Origin: Shimia sp.
GTDB taxonomy: Bacteria > Pseudomonadota > Alphaproteobacteria > Rhodobacterales > Rhodobacteraceae
Direction of reading: 5' to 3'
DNA: 64,000 bases
Assembly: GCF_022448905.1 (NCBI RefSeq)
Contig: NZ_JAKVCW010000008.1
Coordinates: 162,684 to 226,683 of the forward strand
Below the pieces are notes generated by a model. That model made no database searches. It was given only the letters and a program-made list of their open reading frames with translations, and was not told where the DNA came from. Positions 54,823 to 63,427 of this stretch are shown in pieces; the first letter of the stretch is position 1; each line of letters opens with the position of its first letter. A program made the translations under genes and the position numbers.

Positions 54823-56706
54823 ATGCACTTCCACCTCGACAGCCTCTGGCACGCAGAAGACGGCGCCATGGAGTTTGCACTGACCAATTGCGGCGACACC
54901 CCGGTCACCAACCCGCGCCTGATTTACACCACCCTGGTGCGCACCCTGCGCCCATCACGCTGCTCCGGCGCAACACTGGTTCGCCGTCAGGCCAACTTCC
55001 ACGAATACGAATCTGAGGCGGGTTTTGTACTGAACCCGGGCGACACCTGGCGCTTCACCGAACACAGCCTCACCCGTCCTGCCCAGCACTCCAACGAAGG
55101 CCCCAAGTCCGCCGGCGTCATTCTGGAAGACGGCACTCTGGTGCCTGCTTTTGCCAGCGAACTGCAGGCACCCAAAGCCATCGGCGAACCCGCGCCAATC
55201 GAAAATGCGACCCTTTCCTGTGGCGTGCTGCCACAACCCAACCACGTTAAGGTGAGCCAATGGTGCGCCAACGCCCCGGTGCACTACGCCGTGGCCCAGC
55301 GCGATCTGCCCACCATCCAAGCCGTGTCACACGTCGCCGACCTCTCCCGTCGGCTCTATCCTCTGGCACCGGTGCCATTTGTCCTGACCGCAGAAGACGA
55401 CGTGCCGCAGCTACAGATCGCAACAGACGCGTCACTTGGGAATGAGGCCTACCGCATCAGTTGGCAAAACGGTCAGCCCACGCTGTTCCACGCCACCAAT
55501 CAAGGGCTGCTCTATGGCCTCATCACGCTGGCCCAGACCCTGACCAACGCCTATCAGGACGCCGGCAACTACGGCGTGCCGTTCACCGGCGAAATCGCCG
55601 ATGCCCCGCGTCACGAATGGCGCGGCGCGCATCTCGATGTCTCTCGCCAGATCTATCCGATGGAGCAAGTTCTGCGCTACGTGGACATCATGGCCTGGCA
55701 CAAGATGAACCGCTTCCATTGGCACCTGACCGATGACGAGGGCTGGCGCTTGGAAATCAAAGCCTACCCGCAACTCACCGAGGTCGCCGCACATACCGGT
55801 CTGGACCTGCCCGTTCTGCCGCAACTCGGCGCCGACCCTGCTGGTCAAGGTGGCTACTACACTCAGGATGACGCTCGCCAAGTGGTGGCCCATGCCGCAA
55901 CGTTGGGCGTTGAGGTGATGCCGGAAATTGACGTACCGGGCCACTGCGCCTGTGTGCTTGGCGCACTGCCTGACCTCGTCGATTCTGAGGAGCCGGAAAG
56001 CTATTGGTCGGTGCAGGGCTATGCCAACAACGCGCTCAACCCGGCGATCGAAGGCTCCTACACTTTTGCCACCAAAGTGCTCGAAGAGGTTCTCGAGATC
56101 TTCCCGTTTGAGGTTGTGCACATTGGCGGTGACGAAGTTGCCGAAAACGCCTGGATGCAGTCCCCCAAGGCCCAAGCGATGATGCGCGAGACCGGCCTCA
56201 AGGGCACCTTCGAACTGCAGGCCTATTTCTTGCGTCAAATTCAGGATTTTCTCGCAGATCGCGGCCGCAAGCTGGGCGGGTGGGAAGAGGTTGCCCATGG
56301 CGGCGGTCTGGACCCGGAGAAGAGCCTATTGTTCGCTTGGACAACCGTAGAAAAAACCGCAGAACTTGCGAATGATGGCTACGATGTGGTCAGCACGCCG
56401 GGTCAGGCCTACTACCTCGACATGGCACTCTCGGATGCCTGGTACGCGCCAGGCGCAAGTTGGGCCGGGTTCACCCCGCTGGACAAAACCTATGCCTTTG
56501 AAGCGGACAACGGTGACGCCGCACTTCAGGGTCGCCTCAAAGGGGTTCAAGGCTGCATGTGGAGCGAGCACCTCACCACATTGGAGCGTCGTAATCACAT
56601 GATTTACCCGCGCCTGAACGCCATTGCCGAGGCAGGGTGGAGCGCAGCGGAAAACAAATCCTTTGAGCGTTTCGCCGCATTGGCAGAGCTGATGCCACGC
56701 CTGTAA
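54823..56706 (+). CDS. Beta-N-acetylhexosaminidase, GH20, cytoplasmic
   Basis: 627 aa glycosidase releasing terminal GlcNAc or GalNAc. N-terminal carbohydrate-binding/GH20b-like part (about 1-265), then the catalytic barrel (266-600) with FHWHLTDDEGWRLE near 298 and the Asp-Glu catalytic pair D437/E438 in HIGGDEV. WSEHLTT and RNHMIYPRL close the family pattern. There is no signal peptide, so it acts on imported oligosaccharide in the cytoplasm, as the Vibrio enzyme of the CBP operon does. Last gene of the ABC operon, ended by the terminator at 56723. Confidence 0.92.
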   Translation: MHFHLDSLWHAEDGAMEFALTNCGDTPVTNPRLIYTTLVRTLRPSRCSGATLVRRQANFHEYESEAGFVLNPGDTWRFTEHSLTRPAQHSNEGPKSAGVILEDGTLVPAFASELQAPKAIGEPAPIENATLSCGVLPQPNHVKVSQWCANAPVHYAVAQRDLPTIQAVSHVADLSRRLYPLAPVPFVLTAEDDVPQLQIATDASLGNEAYRISWQNGQPTLFHATNQGLLYGLITLAQTLTNAYQDAGNYGVPFTGEIADAPRHEWRGAHLDVSRQIYPMEQVLRYVDIMAWHKMNRFHWHLTDDEGWRLEIKAYPQLTEVAAHTGLDLPVLPQLGADPAGQGGYYTQDDARQVVAHAATLGVEVMPEIDVPGHCACVLGALPDLVDSEEPESYWSVQGYANNALNPAIEGSYTFATKVLEEVLEIFPFEVVHIGGDEVAENAWMQSPKAQAMMRETGLKGTFELQAYFLRQIQDFLADRGRKLGGWEEVAHGGGLDPEKSLLFAWTTVEKTAELANDGYDVVSTPGQAYYLDMALSDAWYAPGASWAGFTPLDKTYAFEADNGDAALQGRLKGVQGCMWSEHLTTLERRNHMIYPRLNAIAEAGWSAAENKSFERFAALAELMPRL

Positions 56707-56722
56707 CAACACGCCTATAACA

Positions 56723-56753
56723 AAAAGCCCCCAGCCATCGGTTGGGGGCTTTT
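56723..56753. terminator. Bidirectional terminator between the GH20 and RpiR genes
   Basis: A 14-bp stem with one G-U pair (56723-56736 with 56740-56753) and a 3-base loop, with AAAA and TTTT flanks, serving both convergent genes. Confidence 0.9.
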
Positions 56754-56764
56754 CAATTTACGGC

Positions 56765-57700
56765 TTAGTCCCCCAAAGGCTGCGGTCCGGTTCGGCCGTG
56801 ATAGGCTGTCAGAGACGCCCGTATGCGGCGCAGGTTTTCCGTCGTCTCCGATGCCATGCCCTGCGCAACCGCCATTGCCAGCGCGTCCACCAGAATCATA
56901 TGCACATACCGCGACGCTGTTGGTTTGTGGATGTCCCGATCCTCCGGCAAATCCACCACAATCGGGATCGAACAGGCATTGGCCAGCCGCGTGTTCGGCT
57001 TGGTGATACAAATGGTTGTCGCGCCATAGCCGCCCGCAATTTCCGCAGCGCCAACAATGGCATCCGCCTCGCCACTGGCAGAAATCAAAAACAGCACATC
57101 GCCCGCTTTCAACGTCGCCGCCCGCATCTGCAGAATATAGCTGTCGCTGGTGGACACCGAAGGGATTCCAAGACGGAAAAACCTGTTGGCTGCTTCTTGA
57201 GAGACGTTGGATGATCCGCCGCCAATTCCCGCAAACAACAGATGCTGCGTGTTCAACAACGCCTCTTTGGCGCGGTCCAACACCTCAGGCTCAATCTGGT
57301 GGCGCATCGTGTTGGTCGCGGCAAACAGCGCTCCCAATATCTGATCAACAACAGTATCCCCCCGTGCCGCATCCGGCAGAGGATCCGGCGAAAGATACTG
57401 CCGACTGACCGCCAGGTTTTGCGCCAACCGCAGTTTGAATTCACGAAAACCGTCACAGCCCAACGTCCGGCAAAACCGTATCACTGTCGGTGTGCTCACC
57501 TCACAATGTGCTGCAAGGTCCGCAATATTCATCGAGCTCACATCTTCCAGATGTGCCTTTACATAGTCCGCAACCTTCTGCTCCTGTGTCGCCAACTTTC
57601 CGTCATGGTGGTGCAATGCGGAAATCACATCTCCGGCGCCTGTACGTCCCTTCTTCGGGGGCAGATCTTCCAGGCTTGATTCGGGGGGGTTCTCGGTCAC
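56765..57700 (-). CDS. MurR/RpiR family transcriptional regulator
   Basis: 311 aa: N-terminal RpiR helix-turn-helix (about 20-95; NIADLAAHCEVSTPTVIRFCRTLG) and a C-terminal SIS phosphosugar-binding domain (about 130-260; LLFAGIGGGSSNVSQEAANRF, then FLISASGEADAIVGAAEIAG). The ligand is probably a sugar phosphate or related metabolite. GTG 57700 is taken as the start (GAGG 5 bases upstream); a GTG at 57718 would add 6 residues. It is divergent from a TRAP-M81-aldolase-RidA operon, its likely target, and two similar palindromes lie between. Confidence 0.87.
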   Translation of the reverse strand: MTENPPESSLEDLPPKKGRTGAGDVISALHHHDGKLATQEQKVADYVKAHLEDVSSMNIADLAAHCEVSTPTVIRFCRTLGCDGFREFKLRLAQNLAVSRQYLSPDPLPDAARGDTVVDQILGALFAATNTMRHQIEPEVLDRAKEALLNTQHLLFAGIGGGSSNVSQEAANRFFRLGIPSVSTSDSYILQMRAATLKAGDVLFLISASGEADAIVGAAEIAGGYGATTICITKPNTRLANACSIPIVVDLPEDRDIHKPTASRYVHMILVDALAMAVAQGMASETTENLRRIRASLTAYHGRTGPQPLGD

Positions 57701-57802
57701 GGTTGCCTCACATTTCACTCCATCGACGTGTAATTCAGATACATTTTCACGTCAAACATCCCAAATTTCTCGCTTTAGTTACGGCAATACCCGCCAAATT
57801 GT

Positions 57803-57866
57803 GTACTTAAGTAACAAAAATCGCTTGATTGCACGCGTGATTCAAAAATATACGTACCTAAAGTAC
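57803..57866. promoter_or_regulatory. Candidate RpiR operator pair
   Basis: GTACTTAAGTA (57803-57813, containing a perfect 10-bp palindrome) and GTACCTAAAGTAC (57854-57866) share the pattern GTACYTAARGTA and lie 51 bases apart. A looser TGTA-N7-TACA occurs at 57729-57743. They lie in the AT-rich divergent region before DctQ. Confidence 0.5.
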
Positions 57867-57892
57867 ACAAATCGATCCATGGGAGGGGGCCG

Positions 57893-58414
57893 ATGCGTCA
57901 CTGGGCAGAATCTGCCAGCGCGAAAATCAACACCATCGTTGAGGCCATTGTTGCGGCGCTTATGCTCGCCTTGGTGCTCGATGTGTGGCTGGGGGTGGTC
58001 GACCGCTACTTCTTTCATTGGCAACTGCCCTGGCCCGAAACTCTGGCCCGCTACCTGATGATCTGGGCCGCGATGCTGGCCGTGTCACCCGGTATCGCCC
58101 GCCGCGACCACATTGGCCTGACCGCTTTCATCATGGTCCTGCCCTATCCGCTGCGCCGCGCGATGCTAATCGCCATGGACGTGCTGGCGCTGGCGCTGTT
58201 TCTCTATGTGGCGTGGTACGGCATCGCCTTCACACAATCCGGCGCCCCGCGTCAGGCCATGATCTTCGGCGTCAGCCTTGCGCCCTTTTATGCCGCCATT
58301 CCCGTCGCTGCATTTCTGTCCTCGTTGCAGCTCACCCTCGTACTGATCCGCGACCTTGGCACTCACATCGACAACCCGCCCTTCTCTGACCACCTCGAGG
58401 AGGAAACTTCATGA
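57893..58414 (+). CDS. TRAP transporter small permease (DctQ)
   Basis: 173 aa membrane protein with four hydrophobic segments, the DctQ layout. WPETLARYLMIWAAMLAVSPGIARRDHIGL is the conserved central block. The start ATG 57893 is preceded by a purine-rich GGGAGGGGG. It pairs with the large permease, overlapping it by 4 bases. Confidence 0.9.
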   Translation: MRHWAESASAKINTIVEAIVAALMLALVLDVWLGVVDRYFFHWQLPWPETLARYLMIWAAMLAVSPGIARRDHIGLTAFIMVLPYPLRRAMLIAMDVLALALFLYVAWYGIAFTQSGAPRQAMIFGVSLAPFYAAIPVAAFLSSLQLTLVLIRDLGTHIDNPPFSDHLEEETS

Positions 58415-59694
58415 TTGTCGCCATTGCTTTCGTGACCTTGATCCTCTTTGGCATGCCCATCGGCTTTGCCATCGGGTTGGCAGGTGTTGTTGGCCTCATC
58501 GACATGGCCGGAACCCAGTTTCTTGCCGTCGGCCCAAGTAAAGTCTTCAACGGTCTGAATATTTTTCCCTTCCTCGCCATGCCGTTTTTCATCCTCGCCG
58601 GTGAAATCATGAACGACATCGGCATCACCAACCGCTTGGTGAAGTTGGCGCAGGTGCTGGTTGGACGCTTCCGCGGCGGCCTCGCCCACACCAATATGCT
58701 GGCCTCAGTCTTCTTTGCTGGACTCACCGGCTCTGCCACTGCTGACGCCGCCGCCTTTGGCCGCACGCTTGTCCCCGCGATGGTCAAAGAAGGCTACAAG
58801 CGCGACTACGCCTGTGCCGTCACCGCCGCTGGTTCCATCATTGGCCCCACCATTCCGCCTTCGGGTCTGATGGTGGTCTATGGCTCCTTGATGGGCGTCT
58901 CGATCGCAGGCCTGTTTGCAGCTGGCGTCCTGCCCGGGCTCGTAATCTGCCTTGTTTGCATGAGCGTCATTGCCATTGGCGGCAAACGCGAAAACCTGCC
59001 CAAAGCGGTGCGCGGTGCCACGCCCCGTGAAGTCTGGGACACCTTTGTCTCGTCACTCACAGCTCTCGCCATGCCCGTCATCATCCTCGGCGGCATTCTG
59101 GGCGGCGTTGTAACCCCCACCGAAGCGGCCTCCATCGCCGTGGCCTATGCCGTCTTCATCGGTGTCTTTGTCTACCGCACCCTGACCATCAAAGGCTTCT
59201 ACGGCATGCTGGTGCGCACCGCTCGCATCACCGGCGTGATCTTTGTGATCATTGCATTCGCAGGCATCCTGGGCTGGTGGATGAGCTTTGAGCGCATCCC
59301 ACAACTGCTGGCCGAAACCGTGCTTGGCCTCTCGGACAACCGTTACGCCGTTATCGCCATTATCATCGGCCTGCTTTTGCTGGTCGGCATGGTGATGGAC
59401 ATAACCGCCATCTTGATCATCCTTGCCCCGGTGCTGGTTCCCCTCACGGAACAGGTTGGCCTCGAACCCATCCACGCCGGCATCATCTTTGTCCTGGCGC
59501 TCAACATCTCTCTGATGACGCCCCCGGTCGGCGCCTGCCTCTTTGTCTTATCTTCGGTCACCGGCGAAAAACTGGAACGCATCTCCATCAAGCTGTTCCC
59601 GTTCCTGCTCGCCGAAGTCGCCATCCTATTTGCCTTTGCCTTCTGGGAAGACGCCGCACTCTGGCTGCCTCGAATGCTCGGCTTTGCTCAATAA
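58411..59694 (+). CDS. TRAP transporter large permease (DctM)
   Basis: 427 aa, about twelve hydrophobic segments, full DctM length. It carries the transport path driven by the sodium gradient. Conserved features include FPFLAMPFFILAGEIMNDIGI near residue 50, GLTGSATADAAAFGR near 110, PTIPPSG near 150, TPTEAASIAVAYA near 230, and MTPPVGACLFV near 370. It lies between DctQ (4-base overlap) and DctP (32-base gap). Confidence 0.95.
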   Translation: MIVAIAFVTLILFGMPIGFAIGLAGVVGLIDMAGTQFLAVGPSKVFNGLNIFPFLAMPFFILAGEIMNDIGITNRLVKLAQVLVGRFRGGLAHTNMLASVFFAGLTGSATADAAAFGRTLVPAMVKEGYKRDYACAVTAAGSIIGPTIPPSGLMVVYGSLMGVSIAGLFAAGVLPGLVICLVCMSVIAIGGKRENLPKAVRGATPREVWDTFVSSLTALAMPVIILGGILGGVVTPTEAASIAVAYAVFIGVFVYRTLTIKGFYGMLVRTARITGVIFVIIAFAGILGWWMSFERIPQLLAETVLGLSDNRYAVIAIIIGLLLLVGMVMDITAILIILAPVLVPLTEQVGLEPIHAGIIFVLALNISLMTPPVGACLFVLSSVTGEKLERISIKLFPFLLAEVAILFAFAFWEDAALWLPRMLGFAQ

Positions 59695-59726
59695 CCACCA
59701 AAAACTAAACCCAACGGGAGGAACCC

Positions 59727-60764
59727 ATGAAAACTCTTATCAAAGGTCTGGCAATCGCCGCGACAATGACTGCGACCAGCGCATCCGCTGGCGGTGTGAT
59801 CAAATTTGGCCACGACAACAAGACCGATCCTTTTGAAAACCCGGCACACGCATGTACCGCCGTGTTCTCCAACATCGTGACCGCCGACACCAACGGATCT
59901 GTGTCTGTCGAAGTCTTCGGCTCCAACCAGCTTGGCTCCGCCGCAGAGCACGTGCAGCAGGTTCGCGATGGCATTATCCAGGCCACCCTGACCTCCACCG
60001 GCGCGCTGGCCAGCTACTACCCACGCATCGACGTGTTGAACCTGCCATTTGCCTTCAACGGCAACGCCTCCACCTACGAAGTATTCGACGGTGACTTCGG
60101 CAAAGAGCTGGCCGCGGACATCGAAGCGGAACTTGGCGACGTTGTGGTTCTGGGCTTCCCGGACACCGGTGGCTTCTTTGCGGTCACCAATTCCAAGCGT
60201 CCTATTGCCGATCTGAAGGACTTCGAAGGCATCCGCATCCGCACCATGACCCTGCCATCGCACCAGAAGATCATGCAGTCCCTCGGTGCAGAGGCCTACC
60301 CACTGTCTTGGGGTGAAGTCTACTCCGGCCTGCAAACCGGTGTGATCGACGGCCAGATGAACCCGGTGCCAATCATTTCTTTTGCCAACTTCGCCGAAGT
60401 GCAAAAACACATGACCCTGACCAACCACCTGTTCTCGCCATACACCTTCATGATCAACCGTGCGTTTTATGAAGGTCTGAGCGACAGTGAACGTGCCACC
60501 ATTCACACCGCAGCGGAAAACTGTGTCGCTGCAAGCCGTGGCCTGTCCCGCATCATCGAAGCCTCTGATCGTGGTCTCGCTGGCCTGATGGACAAAATCG
60601 AAGTGACCGCCCTGTCCGCAGAGCAGCGTGAAGCCATGGCATCCGCCGCCCAGCCTGCGTTTGAAGCCCATGTGGCAGAGAACATGGACGCCCGCGCCGG
60701 TGAGCTTCTGGCCAAGTTCAAGTCCGAGGTTGCGGCCGCAAACGCTGCCAGCTACCTCGACTAA
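59727..60764 (+). CDS. TRAP transporter substrate-binding protein (DctP)
   Basis: 345 aa with a signal peptide (1-21, cleavage near ASA). The ligand-Arg segment is FEGIRIRTM near residue 170, and TGVIDGQMNPVPIISFANF follows near 208, both typical of DctP-type receptors. The good ribosome binding site GGGAGGA precedes it. A hairpin lies after the gene. The substrate is probably an acidic compound handled by the downstream enzymes. Confidence 0.92.
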   Translation: MKTLIKGLAIAATMTATSASAGGVIKFGHDNKTDPFENPAHACTAVFSNIVTADTNGSVSVEVFGSNQLGSAAEHVQQVRDGIIQATLTSTGALASYYPRIDVLNLPFAFNGNASTYEVFDGDFGKELAADIEAELGDVVVLGFPDTGGFFAVTNSKRPIADLKDFEGIRIRTMTLPSHQKIMQSLGAEAYPLSWGEVYSGLQTGVIDGQMNPVPIISFANFAEVQKHMTLTNHLFSPYTFMINRAFYEGLSDSERATIHTAAENCVAASRGLSRIIEASDRGLAGLMDKIEVTALSAEQREAMASAAQPAFEAHVAENMDARAGELLAKFKSEVAAANAASYLD

Positions 60765-60804
60765 AATCATCCCCTCCCTATCCTCCAAAAGCGGGTGGGG
60801 ACTT

Positions 60805-60832
60805 GGGCAAGCATCCAGCGGGATGCTTGCCC
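60805..60832 (+). other. Intercistronic hairpin after dctP
   Basis: A perfect 12-bp stem (60805-60816 with 60821-60832) and a 4-base loop in the 93 bases between dctP and the M81 gene. The tail (GCCTTGTT) has few T, so an mRNA-stabilising or partial-termination role is more likely than full termination. Confidence 0.7.
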
Positions 60833-60857
60833 GCCTTGTTAAACAAAGGACCAAACC

Positions 60858-62324
60858 ATGCGGGTTTTCTGTGCTTCGGTTGCCACCGAAACCAACACTT
60901 TTTCGCCGTTGCGCACCGATTTTGCTGATTTTGCACAGAGCTTTTATGCCCCGCCCGGAGAGCATCCGGAGACACCCACCCTCTGCAGCGCGGTCTTTCC
61001 CGCCCTGCGCAAGCGCGCCAAGGCAGGTGAGGTGGAGCTGATCGAAGGCACCGCCACCTGGGCGGAACCCGGCGGCCTGGTGAACGCCCGCACCTGGGAT
61101 CGCCTGCGCGAAGAGGTGCTGGACCAGTTGAAAGCCGCTCTGCCGGTGGACGCTGTTGTCCTGGGCTTACACGGCGCAATGATTGCCGACGGCTGCGTGG
61201 ATTGCGAAGGCACCCTGATCGAAGCCGTGCGCGAGATTGTTGGCCCTGCGGTCACCATTGGCGTGACCTTTGACCCCCATAGTCACCTCAGCGACAAACG
61301 CGTGAAAAACGCCGACATCATCACGGTGTTCAAAGAATTTCCCCACACAGATTTTGTCGAAACCGGCGAAGCCTGTGTTGACTTGACCCTGCGCGCCGCC
61401 CGTGGCGAGATCATCCCGCAAATCTCGGTGTTTGACGTGCGCATGATGGACGTGCTGCCCACCAGCCGTCACCCAATGCGCGGCTTTGTCGACAAGATGA
61501 TGGCGCTAGAAGCCGACGGCAGTGCCCTGTCCATCTCCACTATTCACGGCTTTATGGCGGGCGACTCCCCGGATCTCGGCGCCAAAATCATTGTAATCAG
61601 CAATGGCAACAAACCTGCCGGAACCGCTCTCGCCCGCGAGTTGGGCCTAGAGCTGTTTTCCTTTCGCGGCACCACCAAACCCAAGTTCCTCACCGTCGAA
61701 GACTCCCTCGCCAAAGCCACTGCGGCAAGCGCAGGCCCGGTGATCATCGCCGATGTCTGGGACAATCCCGGCGGCGGTGTGGCGGGTGATTCCACCATTC
61801 TGTTACAGGCCGCACTGGACATGAACGTCGCCAATATGGCGCTCGGCACTATCTGGGATCCCATGGCGGTCCGCCTTTGCCACGCCGCTGGCGAAGGCGC
61901 AGAGCTTCAGCTGCGCTTTGGCGGCAAAACCTCCGCCCACGCTGGTGCTCCGATTGATGCCACCGTGACCGTGCGGAAAGTCGCCACCGACGCGGTCCAG
62001 AGCTTTGGCGACTCCATTGTGCCTTTGGGCGATTGCGCCGTGATCAACGTAAACGGGATCGACGTCGTGCTCAATTCCAACCGTGCGCAGACCTTCTCGC
62101 CGGACCTCTTCACCAACCTGGGCATCGACGTCTCCGCAAAACAGGTTGTGGCGGTGAAATCCACCAACCACTTCCACGGCGCCTTTGCTCCCATAGCCGC
62201 AGACATTCTCTACGCAGCAGTCAACGGCCCCTACCCGAACGACCCAACCACGACTCCTTACACCCGCCTGACGCGCCCGCTGTGGCCCATCGTTGAGGCC
62301 CCGCACGAAGAGGAACTGGCATGA
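60858..62324 (+). CDS. M81 family metallopeptidase (MlrC-like)
   Basis: 488 aa cytoplasmic protein with the DUF1485/M81 N-terminal domain (about 1-290) and the MlrC C-terminal domain (about 300-480). Typical segments: ATETNTFSPLRTDFADF at the start, GLHGAMIADGCVDCEGTL near 108, VTFDPHSHLSDK near 136 with candidate metal ligands, and DVWDNPGGGVAGDSTIL near 300. MlrC cleaves a linear peptide; most relatives are untested and likely cut a small amide or peptide-like compound. It overlaps the next gene by 4 bases in the TRAP operon. Confidence 0.87.
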   Translation: MRVFCASVATETNTFSPLRTDFADFAQSFYAPPGEHPETPTLCSAVFPALRKRAKAGEVELIEGTATWAEPGGLVNARTWDRLREEVLDQLKAALPVDAVVLGLHGAMIADGCVDCEGTLIEAVREIVGPAVTIGVTFDPHSHLSDKRVKNADIITVFKEFPHTDFVETGEACVDLTLRAARGEIIPQISVFDVRMMDVLPTSRHPMRGFVDKMMALEADGSALSISTIHGFMAGDSPDLGAKIIVISNGNKPAGTALARELGLELFSFRGTTKPKFLTVEDSLAKATAASAGPVIIADVWDNPGGGVAGDSTILLQAALDMNVANMALGTIWDPMAVRLCHAAGEGAELQLRFGGKTSAHAGAPIDATVTVRKVATDAVQSFGDSIVPLGDCAVINVNGIDVVLNSNRAQTFSPDLFTNLGIDVSAKQVVAVKSTNHFHGAFAPIAADILYAAVNGPYPNDPTTTPYTRLTRPLWPIVEAPHEEELA

Positions 62325-63376
62325 GTTTTCCCTCCATCGACACCCCCGCGGTGCTGATTGACCTCGACATCGCTGAGGCCAACATCGACCGCTATCAAGC
62401 CTACTGCACCGATCAAAAGCTACACCTGCGCCCGCACATCAAAACCCACAAGCTGCCCCTGCTGGCCAAACGCCAACTCGAAGCCGGCGCCGTCGGGATC
62501 TGCTGCCAGAAAGTTAGCGAGGCGGAGGCCATGATCTCGGAGGGCGGCGTCGAGAATGTGCTGATCACCTACAACATATTGGGTGCAGAAAAGCTGGCCT
62601 GCCTGCGCGCACTCTCGGACACAGTCCGCCTAAGTGTTGTGGCCGACAGCACAACAACCGTGGATGGGCTTTCAGACACCTTTGCCAACGCCCCGACGCC
62701 CCTGACCGTGCTGGTCGAGTGCGACACCGGCGGCGCACGCTGTGGCGTGATGACTCCGGAACAAGCCGCCGATCTTGCAGCTTACATTGACGCAAAACCC
62801 GGCCTGACTTTTGGCGGTCTGATGACCCACCCCCCGGTCGGTCAGGAAGCCGCGGTGCAAAGCTGGCTGTCCACAGCCATTGATCTCATCTCTGCCTCTG
62901 GCCTGATGGTCCCGGTGGTCTCCATCGGCAGCTCCCCTGGCATGTGGCTGGCCCATGATGTCCCCATTGCCACCGAATACCGGATTGGCACCTACATCTA
63001 CAACGACCGCTCCTTGGTGGCCCATGGCGTCTGCACCGAAGACGACTGCGCCCTCACGGTCCTGGCCACAGTGGTATCGGTTCCCAACGGCTCCCGCGCC
63101 ATCATCGACGCGGGCTCCAAAGTACTGACCTCCGATCTACTTGGCCTGCAAGGACACGGCAAAGTCATTGGCCGCCCGGACATCACAATCTCCGGCCTCG
63201 CCGAAGAGCATGGCATCCTGACCGCTGACACCATTAACCTTTCCGTCGGCGACCGCCTGCGCATCATCCCCAACCACGCCTGCGTGGTGACCAACATGAT
63301 GGACGAGGTGCAGCTGATCCGTGGCGACACCCCACAGGGCGCGCACCCCGTTGCCGCGCGCGGTAAGGTCTGGTGA
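62321..63376 (+). CDS. D-threonine aldolase/D-serine dehydratase (DSD1) family PLP enzyme
   Basis: 351 aa fold-type III PLP enzyme. The PLP lysine is K41 in RPHIKTHK. The C-terminal part has the zinc-binding His and Cys of the DSD1 subfamily, H319 and C321 in IPNHACVV. Family reactions are retro-aldol cleavage of D-beta-hydroxy amino acids or D-serine/3-hydroxyaspartate dehydration; the sequence does not decide. It overlaps the M81 gene by 4 bases and is followed, after about 50 bases, by RidA. Confidence 0.87.
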   Translation: MSFPSIDTPAVLIDLDIAEANIDRYQAYCTDQKLHLRPHIKTHKLPLLAKRQLEAGAVGICCQKVSEAEAMISEGGVENVLITYNILGAEKLACLRALSDTVRLSVVADSTTTVDGLSDTFANAPTPLTVLVECDTGGARCGVMTPEQAADLAAYIDAKPGLTFGGLMTHPPVGQEAAVQSWLSTAIDLISASGLMVPVVSIGSSPGMWLAHDVPIATEYRIGTYIYNDRSLVAHGVCTEDDCALTVLATVVSVPNGSRAIIDAGSKVLTSDLLGLQGHGKVIGRPDITISGLAEEHGILTADTINLSVGDRLRIIPNHACVVTNMMDEVQLIRGDTPQGAHPVAARGKVW

Positions 63377-63427
63377 CCGTCGCCCCCAACCCTTTACTCA
63401 GTTAACCAAACACAAGGACTCTCAGAT

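Noticed and set aside
59688..60965. 425-codon open frame opposite the TRAP dctP gene
   Set aside because: It mirrors an intact dctP with signal peptide and receptor motifs and shows no protein-like features of its own.
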